This document shows, in pieces, positions 1 to 7,317 of a stretch of DNA of 64,000 nt. Every line of letters starts with the position of its first letter. The stretch's first letter is position 1. This DNA is from an uncultured Collinsella sp. (GTDB lineage Bacteria > Actinomycetota > Coriobacteriia > Coriobacteriales > Coriobacteriaceae): the NCBI GenBank assembly GCA_938023085.1, contig CALHDP010000089.1:73546-137545 (forward strand), written 5' to 3'. Under the pieces are notes generated by a model. It was given only the letters and a program-made list of their open reading frames with translations, did not search any database and was not told where the DNA came from. A program made the translations under genes and the position numbers.

Positions 1-78
1 AATCGCTATACCTCCGGCACGCTCAAGTTCTTTACCGAGCATGCGGTTTCCGCCATTCAGGGCGGCTACATGGAGTAG
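1..78 (+). CDS. C-terminal end of an unidentified protein (partial)
   Basis: The first 78 bases read as an open frame ending in TAG. The last 25 residues finish with FFTEHAVSAIQGGYME. The gene starts before the window. The fragment is too short to identify; an amphipathic C-terminus like this occurs in LysR-type regulators among others, but that is only a guess. A strong intrinsic terminator follows within 45 bases, which supports this being a true gene end. Confidence 0.5.
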   Translation, partial: NRYTSGTLKFFTEHAVSAIQGGYME

Positions 79-121
79 CGCCCATGCGCATCAAATATCT
101 CCTCTCATAGATGCGTGGCAC

Positions 122-159
122 AAAAAGCCCCGGGCTCATACGAGCCCGGGGCCTTTTTC
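122..159 (+). terminator. Intrinsic terminator after the first gene
   Basis: A GC-rich perfect stem, GCCCCGGGCTC / GAGCCCGGGGC, with a short ATAC loop is preceded by AAAAA and followed by TTTTT. It can therefore act on both strands. It ends the transcript of the partial gene at the window start. Confidence 0.85.
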
Positions 160-183
160 GTTTGGATTGCGGACGTATTGCCG

Positions 184-306
184 GACGAAAACCGTTTACG
201 TCTGGCATTAACCGTACGAAAGCGATATTTACGTTTCAAATTCAGACGCAAATTAAACGAAAAGCATTTGCGTCTGGTTCTAAAACGTACGCAAACGGTT
301 TTCGTC
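184..306. repeat. Nested palindromic element
   Basis: Outer arms GACGAAAACCGTTT (184-197) and AAACGGTTTTCGTC (293-306) are perfectly complementary. They enclose a second perfect stem, CAGACGCAAAT (243-253) with ATTTGCGTCTG (266-276). The whole 123-bp unit could fold into a long branched hairpin. It lies directly downstream of the decayed minus-strand ATPase fragment and has no recognisable coding content. Confidence 0.6.
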
Positions 307-319
307 TTGCAGGGCGCCG

Positions 320-608
320 ACCGTCCCTTCAATTCAGTCTTCAGTTCGGCTTTGTCATCGTTGAGATGCTCACGCATGTAGGGGATGGCGAACGACACCT
401 TGCCGTACGAGGGCGCCTCGATAATCGATTCTCTCAGCAGGCGACTACGGATGGAGCCTACCTGCTTAGGTGTTTTGCCTAGGTTGTCGGAAATCATGCT
501 GGCTGAACATATAAGTTGCGTGGAATAGGATGCCAATTTGGGATCGGAATAGCACCTGTGCCACGAAAAGGGCCCATCTACTACGCTTAAGCCGCGGGGG
601 TCAACCAT
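320..608 (-). pseudogene. Remnant of an ATPase C-terminal domain
   Basis: On the minus strand, roughly 363-536 reads through as a helical segment containing SDNLGKTPKQVGSIRSRLL and a following FAIPYM strand. This resembles the winged-helix C-terminal part of AAA ATPases of the archaeal-ATPase/DUF234 type that are common in gut actinobacteria. No Walker motifs and no credible start exist upstream. The frame opens inside an inverted repeat (559-585 / 694-720), and downstream it runs into the nested palindrome at 184-306. I read it as the leftover end of a deleted gene. Family assignment is from memory of the motif and is tentative. Confidence 0.4.
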
Positions 609-720
609 AGCCGGCTTTTTCGAAAATCGACAAGCTGTCTACCTGAGGTTTTGTTTTCACGGTTTTCGGTATGGCCGAGGCTATCCGTGTTAACGTAGTA
701 GATGGGCCACTTTTGTGGCA
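559..720. repeat. 27-bp imperfect inverted repeat bracketing 108 bases
   Basis: TGCCACGAAAAGGGCCCATC (start of the arm at 559-585) is matched in inverse orientation by 694-720, with 24 of 27 bases complementary. The space between holds the apparent start of the decayed ATPase frame and no gene. It could be the boundary of a small deleted or mobile segment, or a hairpin of the REP type. Confidence 0.6.
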
Positions 721-853
721 AGGGGGCCGATCTGCGGGCCAGGGTAGCTAAAAGAGCCCCGTCCCAAAAAGACTGATTGGGAGCTGGGGCGTGTCGATGC
801 GATAGTATTACGTGGTGAAATTCGACAAACCGTGGGCTTCATCCGAGGGCTTT

Positions 854-1546
854 ATGGAACAACACCAGCATTATCAGAGTCTGCAAGACCAGGCATACAA
901 CGCATTGCGGTCCAAGATCATCTATGCCGAGCTCAAGCCCGGCACGCGCCTTTCGGCGATTGGTCTGGAAAAGGAGACGGGAATCGGGCGCACGCCCATT
1001 CGCGAATCCTTTGTGCGCCTGCGTGAGCAGGAGCTGGTGGAAACGCGTCCCAAAAGCGGCACCTATGTATCAAAAATCAGCATGGAGCGCGCCGAGAATG
1101 CCTGTTTCTTGCGCGAAAAACTCGAGAGAAGCGTGCTCATTAAATGCTGCTCTGCCGCCACGCCCGAGCAAAAGCATCGGCTCGAGCAGATTCTTGCCGA
1201 GTCCGAGTCGCTCGACCATAGCGAAACGCGTCGTTTCTTTGACCTGGACAACCTGTTCCATGAGACGTGTTTTGAGATTGCCGGTCATCACATGTTGTGG
1301 GATTGGATGAAGAGCATCAACACGCATTTTGAGCGATACAACTGGTTGCGTATGGTGTCGCAGGATTTGGATTGGGAGCCGATTCGTCGGCAGCATCGCC
1401 GGATTCTCGAGGCCATTAAGAGGGGCGATACCGACGCGGCGAGCTATCTGGCAGAGACACACCTGCACCTGATGCCCGAAGAGCAAGGTCCGGTTATCGC
1501 CTTGCATCCCGACTATTTTGAGCTGTCCAAAGACTCGGCCATCTAA
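854..1546 (+). CDS. GntR-family transcriptional regulator, FCD type
   Basis: A 230-residue DNA-binding repressor or activator. An N-terminal winged helix (about residues 8-75) contains the typical GntR recognition region GRTPIRESFVRL. A C-terminal all-helical FCD ligand domain follows, with the expected acidic/histidine metal set (DNLFHE, then QHRR and THLH). FCD regulators usually sense sugar acids or other organic acids. An upstream GTG at 812 keeps the same frame but has no ribosome site. The ATG at 854 is preceded by GAGGG and lies downstream of a plausible -10 (TAGTAT at 803-808), so I prefer it. Its neighbours are the convergent KDPG/KDG genes, so control of sugar-acid use is a reasonable but unproved guess. 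Confidence 0.85.
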   Translation: MEQHQHYQSLQDQAYNALRSKIIYAELKPGTRLSAIGLEKETGIGRTPIRESFVRLREQELVETRPKSGTYVSKISMERAENACFLREKLERSVLIKCCSAATPEQKHRLEQILAESESLDHSETRRFFDLDNLFHETCFEIAGHHMLWDWMKSINTHFERYNWLRMVSQDLDWEPIRRQHRRILEAIKRGDTDAASYLAETHLHLMPEEQGPVIALHPDYFELSKDSAI

Positions 1547-1561
1547 CTCGTCCCCTTCATT

Positions 1562-1628
1562 AGTTGCGGTGAAATAGGGATTGTTTTGCGGCTCTGATGG
1601 TGTAAGCAGTCCATATTTCACCGCAACT
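1562..1628. repeat. 15-bp perfect inverted repeat
   Basis: AGTTGCGGTGAAATA (1562-1576) and TATTTCACCGCAACT (1614-1628) are exactly complementary across 37 bases. It lies 15 bases after the GntR stop. There is no T-run after the right arm, so it looks more like a REP-type palindrome than a terminator. Confidence 0.7.
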
Positions 1629-1654
1629 GCTGGGGCACTATTGGGGCACAAAAA

Positions 1655-1726
1655 AGCTGCGGCGCCGCTTGGAGGAAAAGACCGGAAGCGAGGGTCCATT
1701 CCTCCAGACGGCGCCGCAGCTGTTTT
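1655..1726. terminator. Long GC-rich hairpin, probable bidirectional terminator
   Basis: Arms at 1655-1677 and 1699-1721 (AGCTGCGGCGCCG...GGAGGAA against its complement) pair over 23 positions with only two internal mismatches. AAAAAA precedes the left arm and TGTTTTG follows the right arm. It sits between the plus-strand GntR gene and the minus-strand eda gene and could stop transcription from both sides. Confidence 0.65.
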
Positions 1727-1783
1727 GATGGCTCGGCTTTTACCGAAGTGGCTCAGTTGAGCGCGACTGCCAGCCGATTATAC

Positions 1784-1884
1784 AAAGCGGCTCGGGGGCG
1801 TGTCGCTTCCGTCACGTTCTATCAGCATACAAGACGGTTTTGGTTCTTGTTCGTGACGGAAACGGCGCGCTTCCGAGCCGCTTT
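1784..1884. repeat. 33-bp inverted repeat with G-U compatible differences
   Basis: The arms at 1784-1816 and 1852-1884 (AAAGCGGCTCGG... and its near complement) match at 28 of 33 positions. Four of the five differences are G-T wobbles on one strand. An inner ACAAGA/TCTTGT stem fills the loop. The pattern suggests a fold maintained as RNA. No coding function is seen. Confidence 0.55.
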
Positions 1885-1885
1885 A

Positions 1886-1919
1886 AAAGAAAGGGGGCGA
1901 GGTCTAGGGCACGCCCCCT
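1886..1919 (-). terminator. Intrinsic terminator of the eda transcript
   Basis: On the minus strand AGGGGGCG pairs with CGCCCCCT around a 12-base loop and is followed by TTTCTTTT. It lies 20 bases after the eda stop codon. Confidence 0.75.
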
Positions 1920-1939
1920 CTCACGATAGAGAGCTAAAC

Positions 1940-2581
1940 CTAGCCGCGGACTTTCTTGACGACGTCCATGGCCTCGCGGGCGATCTGCTCGACCTTGGAG
2001 AAGTCGCCGTCGGCAAACAGGGCCGGCTTGACCATCCAGGTGCCACCGCAGGCGATGATGGCGGAGGAGCTCAGGTACTCCTCGACGTTGGCGGTGCTCA
2101 CGCCGCCGGTAGGCATAAAGCGGTGGCCGACAAACGGAGCGGCGAGGGCCTTGATGGTGTTCAGGCCGCCATACTGGGACGCGGGGAAGAACTTGGTGAC
2201 CTTGAGGCCCAAGTTCTCGGCGGCGGTGACCTCGGAGGGGGTTACAGTGCCGGGAAGGACAGGCAGGTCGATATCGATGCAGTGCTTCACGACGTCCTCG
2301 TTGTAACCCGGGGAGACGATGAACTTGGCACCGGCGGCGCGGGCCTGCTCAACCTGCTCGACGGTCAGGACGGTGCCGGCGCCAACGCACATCTCGGGCT
2401 CGGCCTCGGCCATAGCGGCGATGCACTCGGCGGCGCAGGCGGTGCGGAAGGTGACCTCGGCGGACTTCATGCCAGCTGCCATAAGGGCGTGGGCGAGCGG
2501 GGCGGCGTCCTCGACCTTGTCGAGCACAACGACCGGCACGATGCCCAGGGACTTAAGCGTGGTGTAGAACTGATCGAACAT
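1940..2581 (-). CDS. eda: 2-dehydro-3-deoxy-phosphogluconate (KDPG) aldolase
   Basis: This cytoplasmic class I aldolase splits KDPG into pyruvate and glyceraldehyde 3-phosphate in sugar-acid breakdown (Entner-Doudoroff or uronate route). The 213 residues match the usual size of about 210. A beta/alpha barrel is evident: E42 in AEVTFRT, the GAGTVLT phosphate region near 67-73, PGTVTPSE near 110-117, and Schiff-base lysine K130 in VTKFFPAS. The ATG at 2581 has an AAAGGA ribosome site; reading further upstream adds a non-conserved leader. It is followed by a terminator and lies 254 bases behind kdgK on the same strand. A stem (2781-2820) lies between the two, so a shared transcript with unequal output is possible. 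Confidence 0.93.
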   Translation of the reverse strand: MFDQFYTTLKSLGIVPVVVLDKVEDAAPLAHALMAAGMKSAEVTFRTACAAECIAAMAEAEPEMCVGAGTVLTVEQVEQARAAGAKFIVSPGYNEDVVKHCIDIDLPVLPGTVTPSEVTAAENLGLKVTKFFPASQYGGLNTIKALAAPFVGHRFMPTGGVSTANVEEYLSSSAIIACGGTWMVKPALFADGDFSKVEQIAREAMDVVKKVRG

Positions 2582-2780
2582 GATGTTCCTTTCGATGTGT
2601 GGCGCGCATGGGCGCGTGATTGCCAAATGTGCTGGTCAGGAGCCGATTTTGGATTGGTTATCGGAGGCACTGCTTGGGTCACAAGCAATTTCGGAACCGG
2701 CTACGAGGCCAGTCGTGAAGGAATGCCAGACAAAACCGGAATGGGACTAAGTGGTTCTACCTGGCCGGAGGAATCGGGGA

Positions 2781-2820
2781 GCGGGCTGCAGAGGTATGGG
2801 TATGGGAAACTGCAGCCCGC
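2781..2820 (-). repeat. 11-bp perfect hairpin between kdgK and eda
   Basis: GCGGGCTGCAG (2781-2791) and CTGCAGCCCGC (2810-2820) are perfect complements around an 18-base loop, just behind the kdgK stop. There is no T-run, so it may act as an mRNA processing or stabilising stem in a kdgK-eda transcript. The rest of the 254-base gap shows nothing recognisable. Confidence 0.5.
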
Positions 2821-2835
2821 GGAATGGGGAACGAA

Positions 2836-3870
2836 TTAACGGGCGACGCGGGTGCCACCGTCGGCGGCTGATGCCACAGCGGCAATCTCGTCAGCAGTCA
2901 CCAGGTTGGAATCGCCCTTGATGGTGAGCTTGAGGATCGAGGCCGCAATCGCGTAGTTGACGGCGTCCTGCGGGTCAAAGTCGTTGATGAGAGCATGGAC
3001 GAGGCCGGCGTTGAAAGCGTCGCCGGCGGCAACGCCCTCGAGCACGCGCACGTCGTGAGCGGGGGAGAACCAGTGCGCGCCGCTCTCGGCGTCATAGAGC
3101 ATGCCCATCCAGATGGAGCGCTCGACGCAGGAGATGTTGCGGACGACCGAAGCGACCTTCTTGCAGCCGTACTCGGCGCAGATTTGGCGGGCCATCTCGA
3201 CGTAGGTGTCGCGCTCCTCGATGCCGTGGGCAAGGGAGCCAGAGACGCAGGTCATGCCAAGGCCGGCAGGCGCGTCCTCGTCATTGGCGATGCAGATGTC
3301 GACGAGCGGCAGGAGTTCCTTCATGGTTGCCTGCGACTTCTCGGGCGACCACATCTTGCCGCGATAATTCACGTCGCACACGGTCGTGATGCTTTTGGCG
3401 CGGCAGGCGGTGAGGGCATCCTTGCAGGCGGTAGCCATCTCATCGGAGACGGCGGGGGTCACGCCGGAGAAATAGAAGACATCGATGCCCTTGAGGATCT
3501 CGTCCCAGTCAAAAATATCGCGCTTGGCCATGTTGATGGCAGAGTACTTGCGGTCGTAGACGCAGCCGTTGCCGCGCTGCGAGGCACCGACCTCAAAGAC
3601 GTAGGAGCCAAGACGGTCGCCCTGACGCACGACGCGCGTGGTGTCGACGCCGTAGGCCTTCAGCGAACGCAGGGCGCACTCGCCCAGACGGTTGGCTGGG
3701 ACAACGGAGACGTAAGCGGCCTTGTCGCCCTGGTAGGCCAGGGAAAGCGCGGTGTTTGCCTCGGCGCCGCCGTAGCGGACATCAAACTCGGTCGCCTGCT
3801 CAATGCGCAGGTGGTCTTTGGGCGATAGCCTCATCATGATCTCGCCGAAGGTAAGAACCGTTTTACCCAT
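2836..3870 (-). CDS. kdgK: 2-dehydro-3-deoxygluconate kinase, PfkB family
   Basis: A 344-residue ribokinase-fold sugar kinase that should phosphorylate KDG with ATP to give KDPG, the substrate of the adjacent aldolase. The start MGKTVLTFGEIMMRLSP and the substrate-binding RYGGAEANTA near residue 40 are typical of KDG kinases. The anion-hole/catalytic motif reads AAGDAF with the base at D284; the usual first glycine is replaced by alanine. The ATG at 3870 has AGGAG seven bases upstream; the longer frame to 3957 runs into the regulatory region. The divergent LacI regulator and the tandem operators make this a regulated KDG module. An alternative is another PfkB kinase, but the eda neighbour argues for KDG. 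Confidence 0.88.
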   Translation of the reverse strand: MGKTVLTFGEIMMRLSPKDHLRIEQATEFDVRYGGAEANTALSLAYQGDKAAYVSVVPANRLGECALRSLKAYGVDTTRVVRQGDRLGSYVFEVGASQRGNGCVYDRKYSAINMAKRDIFDWDEILKGIDVFYFSGVTPAVSDEMATACKDALTACRAKSITTVCDVNYRGKMWSPEKSQATMKELLPLVDICIANDEDAPAGLGMTCVSGSLAHGIEERDTYVEMARQICAEYGCKKVASVVRNISCVERSIWMGMLYDAESGAHWFSPAHDVRVLEGVAAGDAFNAGLVHALINDFDPQDAVNYAIAASILKLTIKGDSNLVTADEIAAVASAADGGTRVAR

Positions 3871-3913
3871 GGTCGCGTAGCTCCTTCTTGCTCGTGCGTA
3901 CACCTTTGATATG

Positions 3914-3971
3914 GCGTTGGCACGCAGGTGCCAAGACGGTAGGGTGCGTCTTTGCACCTGCGTGCCAACGC
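3914..3971. repeat. 18-bp perfect inverted repeat in the kdgK-lacI intergenic region
   Basis: GCGTTGGCACGCAGGTGC (3914-3931) and its exact complement (3954-3971) are separated by 22 bases. On the minus strand this would lie in the kdgK 5' leader, close to the start codon. It could be an mRNA hairpin controlling kdgK, a further operator, or a REP insertion. Confidence 0.7.
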
Positions 3972-3976
3972 TTGCC

Positions 3977-4002
3977 GAAATCGGTTTACGAAATCGGTTT
4001 CG
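3977..4002. promoter_or_regulatory. Tandem LacI-family operators
   Basis: Two copies of the LacI-type pattern GAAAnCGnTTTC lie 13 bases apart: GAAATCGGTTTA (3977-3988) and GAAATCGGTTTC (3990-4001). The second, extended to CGAAATCGGTTTCG, is almost palindromic about a central CG, as expected for this family. They sit between the divergent kdgK and lacI-type genes, next to a TAGTAT/TATACT element at 4013-4019 that can serve as a -10 on either strand. The divergent regulator is the obvious candidate ligand. Confidence 0.65.
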
Positions 4003-4105
4003 TTTCGAGTTGTAGTATACTCACCTACAGCGTTTTGCAACCGAGATTTTTAAAAAAATGCCTAAAATGGCTCAGACCGCCGACAATTGGGAAACGGGGT
4101 GCGCT

Positions 4106-5128
4106 ATGGCGCAGATGAGAATCAAGGACATTGCCGCCGAGGCGGGTGTGAGCCCGGCCACGGTCTCGCGCTATCTCAACAACCGCCCCGGGCAAATGAC
4201 CGAGGAAACCCGTGCTCGCATCGCGGCGGTTATCGAGCGCACCGGCTATCGCCCACGTGCCGCCGCGCGCAATCTGCGCAGCTCGCGTACCAACCTCATC
4301 GGTGTGATCCTGGCCGACATCGCCAACCCGTTCTCGAGCGCCATGCTCGAAGGACTTTCCGCCAGTGCCGCCGCGCGTGGCTGCTCACTTATGACGGCCA
4401 TTAGCGGCAACGACCCCGCTAAGGAAGCGGAGTCGCTCGCCAGACTTATCGATGCTGGCGTGGACGGTCTGGTCGTCAACACCTGCGGAGGCAATGACGA
4501 GGCGATCGCCGCGGCAGCGGGACGTCTGCCTGTTGTGCTGCTCGACCGCGATGTTGCCGACGGCGGTGTCGATCTGGTGACATCTAACAACCGTGAGCTG
4601 GTCGCTGGCTTGGTAGACGCCTTGGCTGCTGCGGGCAGCGAGCGCCTGTGCCTGCTCACCGAGGCGAGCGACGACAGCCCCGTGCGTCGCGAGCGCGCCG
4701 AGGCCTTTACCGACGAGCTGTCGCGACGCGGCCTTGCCGGCGAGGTTGTCACCTTGGCCGATGGCGGTGCCACGGGCGTTGGTCGCTTGGACGAGACCAT
4801 CCGCGGCTATGCAGGCAAAAAGCTCGGCCTCATTGCCGTCAACGGCCTGGTTTTCCTGCGTCTGACCGAGGCGCTGGCGCAGCTTGGTCCCTCGCTGCCG
4901 GCGGGGCTCAAGATCGCGACGTTTGACGACTACCCTTGGAACCATGTGCTCTTTGGCGGCGTCACCACGGCCGCGCAGGATACCCTCACCATTGCCGAGC
5001 GCGTGGTCGAGCGCCTGTCCGAGCGCATCGACGTCGTTACCACCACCGTGGGCGAGGCCGCAAAGCTGGCGCCCAAACGCATCGAGGTTCCCGGTCACAT
5101 CGAACACCGCGCTTCGACCTCGCGCTAG
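4106..5128 (+). CDS. LacI-family transcriptional regulator (KdgR-like)
   Basis: A 340-residue repressor. The N-terminal helix-turn-helix (IKDIAAEAGVSPATVSRYLN, about residues 5-24) is followed by the hinge helix region with RAAARNLRSSRTN and a periplasmic-binding-protein-like effector domain beginning LIGVILADIANPFSS. The effector is probably a sugar acid or its phosphate, judging by the divergent kdgK and eda. Two LacI-type operators lie in the shared upstream region, so autoregulation together with control of kdgK is likely. The ATG at 4106 is chosen because GGGGTG precedes it; an in-frame ATG at 4058 has no ribosome site. Family call is firm; the KdgR role is inferred from context. Confidence 0.88.
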   Translation: MAQMRIKDIAAEAGVSPATVSRYLNNRPGQMTEETRARIAAVIERTGYRPRAAARNLRSSRTNLIGVILADIANPFSSAMLEGLSASAAARGCSLMTAISGNDPAKEAESLARLIDAGVDGLVVNTCGGNDEAIAAAAGRLPVVLLDRDVADGGVDLVTSNNRELVAGLVDALAAAGSERLCLLTEASDDSPVRRERAEAFTDELSRRGLAGEVVTLADGGATGVGRLDETIRGYAGKKLGLIAVNGLVFLRLTEALAQLGPSLPAGLKIATFDDYPWNHVLFGGVTTAAQDTLTIAERVVERLSERIDVVTTTVGEAAKLAPKRIEVPGHIEHRASTSR

Positions 5129-5204
5129 CCGCTCGTTCGTAACTGCCTGTTCGCACACGTTTTTTGAGCGCTTGATACGCTTTAACCCTGCGGAAACATT
5201 TTTC

Positions 5205-5215
5205 TGCGATAGTAT
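5205..5215 (+). promoter_or_regulatory. Probable -10 region of the glnA-like gene
   Basis: TGCGATAGTAT lies 48 bases before the start codon and contains a TAGTAT hexamer. The same 11-mer occurs at 798-808, 46 bases before the GntR start, which suggests a shared promoter type. No convincing -35 is visible at the usual distance. Confidence 0.4.
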
Positions 5216-5262
5216 CTGCGATATAGACCAGTCGAAACCCGCCCGAAAGAAAGGGGAGCGAC

Positions 5263-6600
5263 ATGAACCAGCAGAACATCGATTACGTACTCCGCTCCGT
5301 AGAGCAGCGTGACATCCGCTTTGTGCGTCTGTGGTTTGTCGACATTCTCGGCCGCCTCAAGAACTTTGCCATTAGCCCCGAGGACCTCGAGGTCGCTTTT
5401 GAGGAGGGTATTGGCTTTGACGGCTCCGCCATCGAGGGCTTTGCCACGCCCGAGGAAGCCGATATGCTGGCGTTTCCCGATCCTTCGACCTTCCAGATTT
5501 TGCCGTGGCGCCCGAGCCACAACGGCGTCGCCCGCGTGTTCTGCGACGTGTGCACCCCCGATCGCAAGCCGTTTGCCGGCGACCCGCGCGATGCCCTGCG
5601 CCGCATGTTCCGCAAGGCCGAGAAAGCTGGCTATCTGCTCAACGTGGGCGCCGAGCTGGAGTATTACTACTTCCCCGACGAGCATACCCCCGAGCCGCTC
5701 GACAACGTGGGCTACTTTGACCTTTCGGTAGGCGATGCCGCCCGCGACCTGCGCCGCAACACGGTCCTCACGCTCGAGAAGATGTCCGTGCCCGTGGAGT
5801 ACACCTTCCACGCCGCCGGCCGCTCGCAGCACGGCATGAGCCTGCGCCATGCCGAGGCCTTAAGCATGTCCGACGCCATCACCACGGCAAAGCTCATCAT
5901 TAAGCAACAGGCCTACGAGAGCGGTTGCCACGCCTCCTTTATGCCCAAGCCGCTGGCGGGCGAGGATGGCAGCGCTATGTTCCTGTGCCAGTCGCTGTTC
6001 GACCACGACGGCAACAACGTCTTTTGGGGAGAGGACGACGAGAAGTACCATCTCTCCGACGTCGCCAAGCACTACATGGCCGGCATCCTGGCGCACGCGC
6101 GCGAGATTAGCGCCATCACCAACCCCACGGTCAACTCGTACAAGCGCATCACCACGGGCGGCGACTCCGTGCCGCAGTACGCCACGTGGGGCCTGCGCAA
6201 CCGCGCGAGCATGGTCCGCATCCCGGTCTACAAGCCCGGCAAGCAGCTGTCCACGCGCATCGAGCTTCGCAGCCCCGACCCCATGGCCAACCCGTACCTG
6301 GTCAACGCCGTCACGCTGGCGGCTGGTCTGGACGGCATCGAGCGCAAGCTGGAGCTCCCGCCCGAGGCCACGGCCGAGACGCTCAAGCTCACCGACCGTC
6401 AGATGCTTGAGGCCGGCTACGCGCCGCTGCCGCGTTCGCTCAAAGAGGCGCTCGACGTGTTTGAGGACTCGCAGTTTATGAAGGATGCCCTCGGCGAGCA
6501 CATCCACAGCTTCTTCCTCAAAAAGAAGCGCGACGAGTGGCATAAGTTCGAGTCTACGATCACCGAGTGGGAGATCAAGCACTACCTGGCGAACTCCTAA
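5263..6600 (+). CDS. Glutamine synthetase-like protein with degenerate active site
   Basis: The 445 residues span the full GSI fold: an N-terminal FDGSAIEGF segment, GAELEYYYFP with both metal glutamates (E131, E133), MPKPL, NSYKR, RNRASMVRIP and RIELRSPDP. By eye against classical GSI, several catalytic positions are changed. The HHEVAPGQHE region reads HAAGRSQHG, so the two n1 metal glutamates are A184 and G191. GSGMHxH reads GSAMFLC, so the n2 histidine is F240. The flap glutamate (GYEAP) is replaced in GGDSVP, and the latch serine of FDGSS is alanine. Fold assignment is firm. Normal glutamine synthesis looks unlikely; a regulatory or altered ligase role is inferred. A GAAAGGGGAG ribosome site precedes the ATG, and a GlnR-like gene follows after 50 bases. 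Confidence 0.85.
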   Translation: MNQQNIDYVLRSVEQRDIRFVRLWFVDILGRLKNFAISPEDLEVAFEEGIGFDGSAIEGFATPEEADMLAFPDPSTFQILPWRPSHNGVARVFCDVCTPDRKPFAGDPRDALRRMFRKAEKAGYLLNVGAELEYYYFPDEHTPEPLDNVGYFDLSVGDAARDLRRNTVLTLEKMSVPVEYTFHAAGRSQHGMSLRHAEALSMSDAITTAKLIIKQQAYESGCHASFMPKPLAGEDGSAMFLCQSLFDHDGNNVFWGEDDEKYHLSDVAKHYMAGILAHAREISAITNPTVNSYKRITTGGDSVPQYATWGLRNRASMVRIPVYKPGKQLSTRIELRSPDPMANPYLVNAVTLAAGLDGIERKLELPPEATAETLKLTDRQMLEAGYAPLPRSLKEALDVFEDSQFMKDALGEHIHSFFLKKKRDEWHKFESTITEWEIKHYLANS

Positions 6601-6650
6601 TCGCGCTGGCTTGTTCCAGTACGATTGAGCTCATTTCTTTGGAGGCCGAT

Positions 6651-7313
6651 ATGTCCGAAAAGAGTGCCCTGTTCATGGCGCGCACGACGCGCTTCCACGA
6701 GTTTGCCCGCAGCTTGACGACCACCCTGGGTGTCGAGGTGAGCCTGGCAACCCCCGATTCGCCGACTGCGGCGCACGACTTTGACCTGCTGATTCTCGAT
6801 TCCGATGGCATCCGCAGCGACCGCATCGATCAGATTGCCAAGTGGCTTGACGATCGTGGCGGCGTCCCCATGTTGGTGATTGTCGACGACGAGGCGCTCG
6901 GCACCCTGCGTCTGCCGAACCACGCGCATGCCGACTTTGTATGCCCCACGGCGACGCCCAACGAGCTCAAGGCTCGTGCGCAGCGCCTGATGGGCGAGGA
7001 GGAGACCGTCACCGCCGACGATGTGCTCAACATCGATAACCTCGAGATCAACCTGGCCACCTACCAGGTGACGCTCGATAACGAGCCCATCGACCTGACG
7101 CTGATGGAGTACTCGCTGCTGAGCTTTTTGGCGACGCATCCCAACCGCGCCTACAGCCGCGAGGTGTTGCTGCACCGCGTGTGGGGCTTTGAGTACTGCG
7201 GCGGCACGCGCACCGTCGACGTGCACATCCGACGCATCCGCTCCAAGGTGGGCCCGCAGATCGCGGCACACATCACCACCGTCCGCGGCGTGGGCTATCT
7301 GTTTAAGGACTAG
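6651..7313 (+). CDS. GlnR-like OmpR-family response regulator
   Basis: A 220-residue transcription factor. Residues 1-120 form an atypical receiver: one aspartate, D50 in LLILDSDG, is present, but the usual acidic pair near the N-terminus and the conserved lysine are not evident. This resembles actinobacterial GlnR, which works without phosphorylation. Residues 128-220 are an OmpR winged helix, with GGTRTVDVHIRRIRSKVG and TVRGVGYLF very close to GlnR. GlnR controls ammonium assimilation genes. The ATG at 6651 follows GGAGG; it is only 50 bases behind the GS-like gene, so co-transcription is likely. No sensor kinase gene is nearby. Assignment to GlnR rather than another orphan regulator rests on the wing and recognition helix and on the neighbour. 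Confidence 0.8.
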   Translation: MSEKSALFMARTTRFHEFARSLTTTLGVEVSLATPDSPTAAHDFDLLILDSDGIRSDRIDQIAKWLDDRGGVPMLVIVDDEALGTLRLPNHAHADFVCPTATPNELKARAQRLMGEEETVTADDVLNIDNLEINLATYQVTLDNEPIDLTLMEYSLLSFLATHPNRAYSREVLLHRVWGFEYCGGTRTVDVHIRRIRSKVGPQIAAHITTVRGVGYLFKD

Positions 7314-7317
7314 ATTT

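Noticed and set aside
1748..2839. A 363-codon plus-strand frame across eda
   Set aside because: It is antisense to a clear KDPG aldolase and spans a terminator and hairpins.
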